Shown piece by piece: positions 22,400 to 31,343 of a stretch of DNA of 34,342 bases. The position numbers and the translations under genes were made by a program. Numbering within the stretch: the stretch's first letter is position 1; each line of letters begins with the position of its first letter. The notes beneath the pieces are model-generated. The model was not told the DNA's origin. It saw only the letters and a list, made by a program, of their open reading frames with translations, and did no database searches. The DNA comes from Chromera velia (lineage: Eukaryota > Sar > Chromeraceae), in NCBI GenBank assembly GCA_018398765.1, contig JAHBMJ010004656.1, forward strand, positions 44,285 through 78,626, written 5' to 3'.

Positions 22400-25300
22400 T
22401 GTCTGTCAGTGAGTCGGCGTCCGACTCTAACCCTGACACGCTCAAGCTCATGTGGCGATGCTCAACAAGCAGCTGAGGCAGTTTCCCTCCTGATTTTGCA
22501 CTTTATACCAAAATTTTCACATCTGTCTCCTCTAACTTCTGCTTGGATTCAGAGGGATCAAACAGATTCTTTCCACTGGAACGGTGGCCAGTGGGCACGA
22601 TCATGCATCTATCTCCTTTTCTCTCTCATGTTCTTCTCTTAAATCTGCGGGAAAGAAAGGCGATCATCCTCGTTTCCTTCTTTATTACCCTCTCTTTCAG
22701 TCAGTGCGATCAGAAGCAGTAACTGACCCTGCATGACGTGCTGCCAATCGCAGCAGCGGTTAAAGAGTTCGTTGAACAGACGTGGGGGGGGTTATGGGAC
22801 CACCATACAGAAGTTGAGCCTTTTGATGAGCCTCCTCCTGCCCCCCCATCTCCATCCGATTCCCAATGGCACCCTTCCCTTCTTCCCCCTTCAACTTCCA
22901 TGTCCCATCCGGAGGGGGAGCCAAACGGCCACCCCAAAGGAATCAGAGAAAGCTAGCTTGCAGGCTCTTATTTCTGCCTGGGGTAGAGTGCTTGTGGGGC
23001 CTGTAAAGCAGAGGCAGGGGGAGAGGTCTAAGGAAGGAAGGGGGTCGTTCAATAAGAAAGAGGGATGGTGGGATGATGAGTGTCAAAATATGTATGAGGA
23101 GTTAAAAAGAGTGACTAAAGAATCAAAGGAAGCGACAGACCAAGAGACGAGGGAAAGAGAGGGGGAGAATGTGACACGGCTTTTCAGAAAGAGAAAAGAA
23201 ATCTTTAGGAAGAAAAGAGCAAGGCATCAGAAAGCTGAAAGAGAGATGGTGAGAAAAGAGGTGCTGTATGATCCTTTTTTTCTGTGAAAGCAGCAAAGGA
23301 AGGTGTCAAGGGGGGGAAATGCAAGACTGACAGCCAGAAAATTCTCGAACCATTAGGCAGGGGTCTTTGATGGGGAGGGGGACCTGCCTGAACCTGCACC
23401 CGAGCCTGACCCGCCTGAGTATTTTGTTTTCTCTTACAAACAGATCATGGACCAACTGAAAGGAATGGATAAGAAAAAGGCAGCGGGACTGGATGGTATC
23501 TCTCCCAAGCAGCTTTAAGTTGATTTGTGTTTTTCTCATTCTCCTCTTTCTTGTTTTCTTTTATTTATTTTTTTTAACTTGATGCATGCTTACTCTTGCT
23601 AGTTTGAGAATTGGAACGTGCCAAGAATCGTCCCTGTACTAAAATGAATAGTGGCCGCTCCATGTCGTGAACCCTCTCGCAAAGCTTTTTGGTCTCTTGA
23701 TGGATGACCGGGTCTGCTCCCAGTCGCGGTTTGATGAGAGACGTACAGATAGGCTTCAGGAAGGGAGTCAGGACCAGGGAAGGGATCGAAGCGGTAGTAG
23801 GCCTTATGCAGTCGTGCAGAAAGAAAAAAAGAGCGCTGTTGGGAGGTTTTGTTGACTTTTCTAAGGCGTTTGACTCAATCCCACGAGACAAACTCTTAGT
23901 GAAGTTAGAGAAAGAAGACACCCAACGTGCAGACCTCTCTATGGTGACAGCAATGTATAAGAGGGTCAGGGCAGGAGTAGACGGGGACAGTATGTTATTT
24001 AATGAAAGGGCGGGCGTTAAACAAGGGGATGCATTGTCTCCTTCTCTTTTTCTTTTGTATGTTGATGACTTGCATAAATGTATTAGTAATGGACTGAGGG
24101 AGGATGGGAGCTAGACAGAGAAAGTTTGTTTAGGTGAGCAGGAAGTGGGGAGCCTAGGATACGCGGACAACTTTAAAGTTAGTTCTTTTTATGCACTGCA
24201 TCTCAGACTTCCAAGCCAAATTCAATGCATTGCATATGTATTATGAGAAGTGGGGGTTGAAAGTTAATTTGAAGAAAATAAAAATCCTCCGTCTATCTGA
24301 TGAGTGTGATGAATATGCAGGAGCAGTCATGTATGGAGGGAAAGAAGTAGAGAGAACGGATGAATATAAATATCTGGGATACTTGTTTTTTTAAGGGGGA
24401 GACTTGGTTCGATCGATTGAAGCGCGGCTGCGAAATGGAGAGTGTACGTTGGGGGCAGTGATTAGATTGGTAGCAAGTATGCCAGGGTTGTCTCTTAGGG
24501 TAAAGATTCAGCTCCTACAGACCTGCTGGGAACCGGTTGCATTATATAGTCTCGAGTGTCTCCCTGTAAGGCAGACAGACTGGGAATCGATCGATAATTT
24601 GCGTTTGCGTTTCGTGCGTTGGGCTGCTCGTCTTCCCTTCTGCAGCCTGAGGCGCTGCATTGCTTCTCTTCTTTGCTTAGGTCTCTTTCCTGTGCGAGCT
24701 CTTCTGTGTGCCTGTTTTGTAAACCTCTGGATCTCTCTAAGTTGTTCCACCCTCCCTATCTCTCAGGCATTTCTCAGGGTCTGGAGGAGGCCAGAAGGCC
24801 AGAGGCAGAGAAGAACGGTGCATGGACTCTTTGTATGGGCCGATCTTGAATTGTTAATGTCTCTCCCCATACAGGCTTCAGGAAGGAATCCAGGTAGATA
24901 GAACCTTTTTGTCGATTCAAAAATAAATGACGCAGTGGAAAATGAGTATATAAGAAAAAGAGAGCAATAGGAGGCTACCCGTTTTCTTCTGACTGCACAC
25001 CTGTCTCAGACTAGTATGTAGAGAGCCTTTCTTTCTTCTTTCAGATCCTGTCTCTTTCTTCTCTCTTCCCGTTACGAGCACAGGGGGGGGAGAGGAGTGA
25101 AAGTTTTTGGTTTGCCTAAGAAAGCTTTGCATAAGAGGATTATTGAACCGCTGGTAAGGGTCTTTTCCTTCAACAGATAAGGTAAGTAAGCAGGTGTATT
25201 GGCTGAGGTCTTCTGCAAAGAGTCTTCTTATATGAAAGATCATGGAAGGGAAAAAAGTTGACGACCTATAGTATAGACTGTCGGTTTGCCCTCGGTGGGC

Positions 25301-25652
25301 CTCCATAAGAGAGAGGTTGTGGGCGATTGACTCTGAGAGACGGGCACGTCGGTTGTAGGGACTCAGAGTGAATCGTAATTCGGGGGTGGAGGGAGCAGAC
25401 CCGGGAGAGAAAGAGGCGAGGAAATGGTTGTGGGATGGCTTGAAAGCAGACTCTGAAAGCGCTATAAAAATTATTCGAAAGCTTTGTATTTCTTTTTACT
25501 CACTTGAATCAGTTCGCTGAACACTCTCTAACTTGTTGATTCTAATTTAGCTTCGCCGTTGAAATTTTGTTTCAGCCTACCGTCTCTTAAAGTAGAGCTA
25601 GGATCTTGAACAAGGCTTGCATGAACATAGACTGATGATGATGATGATGGGG
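22400..25652 (+). mobile_element. LINE C: decayed non-LTR retrotransposon
   Basis: The plus-strand order is: possible endonuclease remnant (about 22540-22690), linker with GWWDDEC (about 23065), RT (about 23440-24900), a poorly conserved 3' part, and a (TGA)n tail at 25632-25649. The RT is close to that of LINE D and distinct from LINEs A and B, so the window holds two LINE families. The 5' border is uncertain and no target-site duplication was seen. Confidence 0.75.
22540..24901 (+). pseudogene. LINE C endonuclease tail and reverse transcriptase, frameshifted
   Basis: DSFHWNGGQWARS and, in another frame, GDHPRF look like the last part of an AP-type endonuclease (the SDHxP His motif). This is tentative. 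The linker shows GWWDDECQNMYEEL. Then comes MDKKKAAGLDGISPKQL followed by a stop, RT motif 2 (QIGFRKGVRTREGI), motif A (FVDFSKAFDSIP) and motif B (AGVKQGDALSPSLFLLYVDDLH). Motif C is YADN at 24160-24171, with the second catalytic Asp replaced by Asn. Thumb sequence continues from 24191, interrupted by a TAA at 24392-24394 where LINE D has Glu. Several frame changes separate these parts. No C-terminal zinc knuckle is recognisable. Confidence 0.75.
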
Positions 25653-26132
25653 TGACTTAACCCGCCAGCCATCGTATCCCAATGGCAAAGGGCAGTCTGT
25701 GAGCATTCATGTCATATTGCAAGCTAGGAGCACGCTAGCGAATGCTCATCTAAAGCGGCTGAACTTTGGGACTACTAGCTAGCAGAACACTGCTCCCCAG
25801 GATCGATCAGTCCGGTCCTAGGTATGCAGCAATGAGGGCACTGGCCTTTTGGACATCCCTCTGAAGAAGAAGTGAGAAGTACCGCCTTACCTACTCCTTG
25901 GCCTACCCCACCCCCCTACCCCTTTGGAGTGCCAGGAGTCAGGCTCCGACGGCTATAGTCATTCATTCATTCATTATAATTATAAAACTATGCTCGCACA
26001 CACACTCTGACACTCAAACGTACTTTCTTCAAAATCTTTTAGCATGACAATGGCGTCACCTCTAATTGACTTGTTTTTGTTTTCTTTTTTAAACAATGTA
26101 TAGTTTAAAGCCCAAAAGCTAGCCTAGAAGCT
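25653..26132. other. Short intergenic interval, no gene
   Basis: Holds an inverted repeat GAGCATTC / GAATGCTC around 25697-25748 and a (CATT)n tract near 25960-25975. No coding signal. Confidence 0.5.
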
Positions 26133-26512
26133 AGCTTCGCTCACTAACTTTAATTGTTTCACTAGCAATTCAAACTATGCCAGTTCATTATAAAAATTAT
26201 TAAGATTGATATTTTTATTAGCATGCCTATCATTTGGTATCGATTGATCAATCTCTGGCGACAGATGGACATAGCAGGAAGGCCCTAAGGCGGAACACAT
26301 CAATCAATCAATTAAAAAAAAAATCAATCAAATCAAAACTCATTCAACAGTATCTAGAACAGTATTTTTATCATTCATGCACAATTTATTTAGAAAAAAC
26401 ATAGCGTCGATCGTTTTCGATCGCAGGCTTAAAACTAGTAGGCTTAAAAACATGTACGGTAAAGCGATTCAAGTTGCATTCTTGAATTGCCAATTCAATT
26501 AAAGTGTTTTTT
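26133..26512. repeat. 380-bp direct repeat, left copy (flanks LINE D)
   Basis: Matches 29352-29731 over 380 positions with six substitutions and no indels. It does not begin TG or end CA. The bases after it (CTCTCTCCCC) do not look like a tRNA primer binding site. It contains an older repeat, CTCTGGCGACAGAT...GGCGGAACACATCA at 26255-26316, which matches the 3' end of LINE A. Best read as one half of a long target-site duplication. Confidence 0.9.
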
Positions 26513-29351
26513 CTCTCTCCCCCCCAACTCTCTCAGCAAAGCTTCTTATCTTGACCAATTGGAACAGTTGGGTCTTTCCTGGGAAGAAAGGCTGGCAGAC
26601 AGTAAAGTGGGTGCAGTGGTAGACGGGGGAAAGGCATCCAAGAAAAGAAGACAGTCTGGGAGAAAACAGAGCACCCGTCAGGCTTGGTGGGACCCTCAAT
26701 GCCGCCTGATTCATTTGAAGGTGAAGGAGGCAGAGGAAAAGGCAAGACATGTTCCGAACCCTTCTCACCCTCTGCAAAAAGAATATGTCAAACTGAGAAG
26801 GGAAAGAGCTCGACTGTTTGCAGCAAAAAAGAGTAAGCTCAAGCAACAGACAGCAGAGAGGCTAGCTAGAGAAGCAGCAGTTAACCTCTCGAAAGTTTGG
26901 CAATGGAACAGGAAAATCAAAACACAGAGGGGAGGGAATAATAAACCCGCTGCATCTTCTTTCACTCAGTTCTGGGCAGAAGTCTTTGACGGTTCTGGTC
27001 TTCCGCCTGCACCTGTTAGTCTGGCCTTCCCCCCTCCTTCTCAGCCCACCTTCTCTATACACATGATCGAGGAAACACTGAAAAGAATTGACCCAAAGAA
27101 GGCGCTGGGTTTAGATGGGGTTAGCCCCTGTCACCTCTCGTTATGTTTTAGTTTTTCTCCTCTCTTCCGCTTGCTGCTCTTCGTCTTTTTCAATTTGTTT
27201 CACCTTTTTTCTTTTTGGCCTGAACGCTGGAATGTATTGCGCATTGCTCCCGTCCCCAAGGGCCCGCCGAGTCTCGACTGTAACAAATCATATTATGGCA
27301 CCCGATCCACATTGTGGGGCTTTTGGGTAAGATTTTTGCTTTATTGATGGACTCAAAGATCAGGAAAGAGGTGAAAATTGACGAAAGGCAGCTCGGCTTC
27401 AGACAGGGGGTAGGGACAAGGGAGGCCTTCGCTGCTCTGTCTTCGTTAATTCTCAGCTCCAAAAAGAAGAAGAGCCCTCTAATTGCTGCGTTTGTTGATT
27501 TCAGCAAGGCGTTTGATACAGTTCCTCGGGTCAAAATATTAAAGAGGCTCAGGGAGGAAGGAGTAAGCCAAGCTGATGTTTGGATGATTCATTCGATGTA
27601 TAGTCAGGTGAAGGCTTGGGTGGATGGGGCAACAGAATGCTTTCCAGAAGGCGGAGGAGTAAAACAAGGCGATCCTCTCTCTCTTCTCCTCTTTCTTCTT
27701 TTTATTAACAATCTGCATAAGTCTGTCAGCTCCGATAATGAAAACAGGAATCAAAGCTCGGCTGGGGGTACTGATAGAGAGACTTCTGTCAGACTGTCTG
27801 ATGTTTTAATCGAAAGTATCGGATACGCTAACGACCTTGTTCTGTTTGCTCACAGTGCTTCTAACTTGCAGAAACGCCTATCTCGCCTCAAGGACTATTG
27901 TAAGGACCACGGCCTGAAGGTGAATTTAAAGAAGACAAAAGTTATGCGTCTCTCCTCCCCTCACCCCAACCTAGTGCCCTGGACCCCTTTTCTTTATGAA
28001 GGCAGACCAGTGGAAGCGGTGAGTAAATATAAGTATTTGGGCAACTGGGTTTTTGAGGGCGGGGACCTTAGCAGGACAGTCGAAGCCCGTATTGAGGCGG
28101 CAAAGAAGGCTTTGGGGGCGGTGTTTGGTACTCTCTCTTCTCTGGGCTTTGTTTCTCCCTTTTCTAAAATTACTTTGTTCAAGGCTCTCTGGCTGCCAGT
28201 CACACTGTATAGACTGGAAACAATCCCGCTGAGAAAAACAGATGTTGCCTGCCTCGATGCATTACAGTTACGTTTTGTTTGATGTTGTTTTGGTCTCTCC
28301 CATCACTCTTTTGTTTCGCCTTCCCTTCTCTCTCTCTCTCTTGAGCCATTCAGTTCTCTACTTGGTAAGTTGAGTGGGGGTTTCATCCAATGCATCAAAT
28401 CGATCGACCGTGCTCTACCCCGGGCAGTGTGGAATGAGTGCTTGGCTGGCTCATGTGAACCCTTCGTTAAGACAGTAAAATGGCTGGCCGTTCCATTAGA
28501 TTGCTCCCTTTTGTGGCCTCCATTGCCAAGCATGGTGGGGGACAAGTTTAAAGGGAAGGGCAAGGGCAGAAGGAAAAGGGCGGCAAAAAAGATCGTAGAG
28601 GGTGCCTGGCTGTCCGACTGGTTGAAAGAAGAAACTAGAAACGTTAGAGACAGAGACGGAATTTTTCCCCACCTTGCGAATCTCTCCCTTTTCCAATTAG
28701 AGAATCCGTCCAGACAGCGTTTGGCCATGCACCTTCTGAGTGAAAGGAAATGGCGTCCGAGAAGTGAAATGATAGAGTGCAGTGTTGAACCTCTGCTAAA
28801 GAGTCTGTTACAGTCCTCCGCAGGCTTTCGTATGCTTTTCAGGGCTCTCACAGGAGGGGATATAGATAGAACCCAACCGGAACGGCTGTGCGATAAATGT
28901 TTGTGCCCCTTGCATGTAATCAAAGATGAGGTTCATGTTCTGACGGAATGTAAGGACACAGAAAAGGAACGGAATAGGCTGAAAGAACTGTACGAAATTG
29001 CGAAGCAAAAAGCACCTATTAACATAAGAATACAGATCGCACAACGCGTTGCAGGTGCAACCAGGAGGGGCACTTCTGATAATGAGAAAAAAATGAAGGA
29101 TATGGTGTTGCTGTTATACACAATTCTGCCTAAAAGCGGTTCCAAAGCTATAGCCAACTGTCTCAAGAAGGTCCATTCTGTCGATAAGGCAAGTTGAGGC
29201 GAATCGATCCGATTAGCATGCAGGCTTCCTCATCCCCCCCCCCCATGAATGTGTGCTCTGGGTTGTCCTCAAAGCCTTGCTAGTGGCTTAGGATTTGGCG
29301 TCGCTAAATCTAAGACTTAATTAACCCTCAATCATCATCATCATCATCATC
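26513..29351 (+). mobile_element. LINE D: 5'-truncated non-LTR retrotransposon between 380-bp direct repeats
   Basis: The 2,839-bp insert starts in the linker between endonuclease and RT, carries the whole RT and C-terminal zinc-knuckle region, and ends in a (TCA)n/(ATC)n tail (29331-29351) directly against the right-hand repeat. The tail, lack of LTR end bases and lack of a primer binding site argue for a LINE and against an LTR element. It lies in the 3' flank of the minus-strand coiled-coil gene: the right repeat ends 56 bp from that gene's stop codon. Confidence 0.85.
26517..29197 (+). pseudogene. LINE D reverse transcriptase with C-terminal zinc knuckle, broken
   Basis: Linker: TRQAWWDPQC. 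Then RIDPKKALGLDGVSP and RIAPVPKG, a frame change near 27240-27320, and RT motif 2 (QLGFRQGVGTREAF). Motif A is FVDFSKAFDTVP (about 27490-27525), motif B is GGGVKQGDPLSLLLFLLFIN, and motif C is YAND at 27824-27835. The thumb KVNLKKTKVMRLS follows. An in-frame TGA at 28280-28282 falls where LINE C has Arg. The frame then continues to 29197 through CDKC at 28889 and H, C in VHVLTEC to 28951, a complete zinc knuckle. It is the least decayed LINE here, with one frameshift, one stop and one catalytic Asp lost. Confidence 0.85.
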
Positions 29352-29731
29352 AGCTTCGCTCACTAACTTTGATTGTTTCACTAGCAATTCAAACTATGCC
29401 AGTTCATTATAAAAATTATTAAGATTGATATTTTTATTAGCATGCCTATCATTTGGTATCGATTGATCAATCTCTGGCGACAGATGAACATAGCGGGAAG
29501 GCCCTAAGGCGGAACACATCAATCAATCAATTAAAAAAAAAATTAATCAAATCAAAACTCATTCAACAGTATCTAGAACAGTATTTTTATCATTCATGCA
29601 CAATTTATTTAGAAAAAACATAGCGTCGATCGTTTTCGATCGCAGGCTTGAAACTAGTAGGCTTAAAAACATGTACGGTAAAGCGATTCAAGTTGCATTC
29701 TTGAATTGACAATTCAATTAAAGTGTTTTTT
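29352..29731. repeat. 380-bp direct repeat, right copy (flanks LINE D)
   Basis: Partner of 26133-26512. It starts immediately after the LINE D (TCA)n tail and ends 56 bp before the stop codon (29788) of the minus-strand coiled-coil gene. On that gene's strand it is the immediate 3' flank or 3' untranslated region. Confidence 0.9.
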
Positions 29732-29787
29732 GGCGTACGTATAAGTGTAACTTTAGGGTAGCTGAGTGCATTAATTGAATTTCTGTT

Positions 29788-31310
29788 TCAAGGCTCTTCA
29801 TCGTCATCGTCAAAGTCCTCTGCCTTCTCGTTGATTTCCTCCAGACATTCCTCCACGGCCTGTATGTAGACAGACAGGAAAGGAAAAGAAAGGAGCATGC
29901 AGTTGAATGGAAGTCAAGGAGAATGGATAGATTCACAGCGCCGTTATATGCAGTCAGTCTAGAGAGAAAGAGACGGAAAGAATCACATGCAGAAAGGCAG
30001 AACCACCAAGAGGGTTTTGTTGGCTTGGACGACGAAAAAAGAAATTAATGCCTTTTTCTGTGGGGAACTCAAAAGGACAAAGAAAGACAAAAGAAACATG
30101 CCGGGGAAAGATACGCACTTCCTCCTGTGCAGGTCTCTTTGCTTTGTGGGTGACTGCGTGTGTGTATCGACTGCGTGTATGTGTTAGATTTTTTTTTTTT
30201 CACCCAAGTACATTTTGAGGATCGACACTACAACTCCATAGGGCCCAGCTAGAAGGAAAAACAAAAGAACAATAGAGAAAGGCTCTCTCTGTAACGCTGT
30301 GAGTCCAACTGCGAGTCTGGCAAAGATTCACTTTTCCCCCCTTTGCCCCCCAGAGTCGACACAGAAAATGGACTTAGCAGTTGAAACACATAAAGCAAAA
30401 AAGATAAAGGCAACAATCAATCAAGAATATCAATCAACTTCATACATACACTCATATGAGCACATGTATGCGCACTGGTGTGCCAATGCCCTGCAGGACG
30501 ACACACATACCTCCCACAAACCACAAAGTAAAAAGCCACCCGACCGACCTGTTGGATTTCCTGGATGCGGAGTCTGTTGCGAGCGTACTGTTTCTCCTTC
30601 AGAGTGGAGAAGTAGTCGTTCATCCAGCCTGTCATGGCGCTCTGCATCTCCTCCTCCTGCACACACAGAGATTTTCTTTCATACAGAATTCTTTTATGTA
30701 TGTATACATGTATACATAATTTGATACATGTATGAAAGAAAATGCATCATCCAGCCTGTCATGGCGCCCTGCATCTCCTCCTCCTGTAGACAGATAGATA
30801 TATGGATAGATAGAAGAGATGATGTTCAGAGAAGGCGATCCATACTCCTTCCGACAACAGTTGATGGAGAAAGAAAAAGAAGGAAGGAAGGGAGGAAGGA
30901 AGGAAGGAAAGAGGGAAGAACGAAAAATTGAGTGAAGGAACGCATGACCGGAAGAAAACTAAGAGGGCAAAACATAAGGAGGCGCCTCAACCAACCGCCC
31001 GCAGCTAGCTAGCAACTTCCTCCCCTTTCCCTTCCCCACCCACCCTGGCGGGAATCGTCTGGTTCTGCTGGTCCCTTTTTTTCAAAAAAATTGAAAAAGA
31101 ATTCTGTATGAAAAAAAGAATAAAAAAATTGAAAAAGAATTCTGTATGAAAGTAAATGCATGCACCCACCCTGGCGGGAATCGTCTGGTTCTGTTGGTCG
31201 AGCAATTGTTGGCATGCGAGTTGGACGTCCTCTTTCTTCACTTGGACTCTGCAATCAGTCAAGCAATCAGTCAATTAAGCAATCACTCACTCACTCACTC
31301 ACTCAATCAC

Positions 31311-31343
<33 letters not shown>

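Noticed and set aside
26133-29731. LTR retrotransposon with 380-bp LTRs
   Set aside because: Repeat ends lack TG/CA, no primer binding site or polypurine tract is present, the RT is of LINE type and the element ends in a (TCA)n tail.
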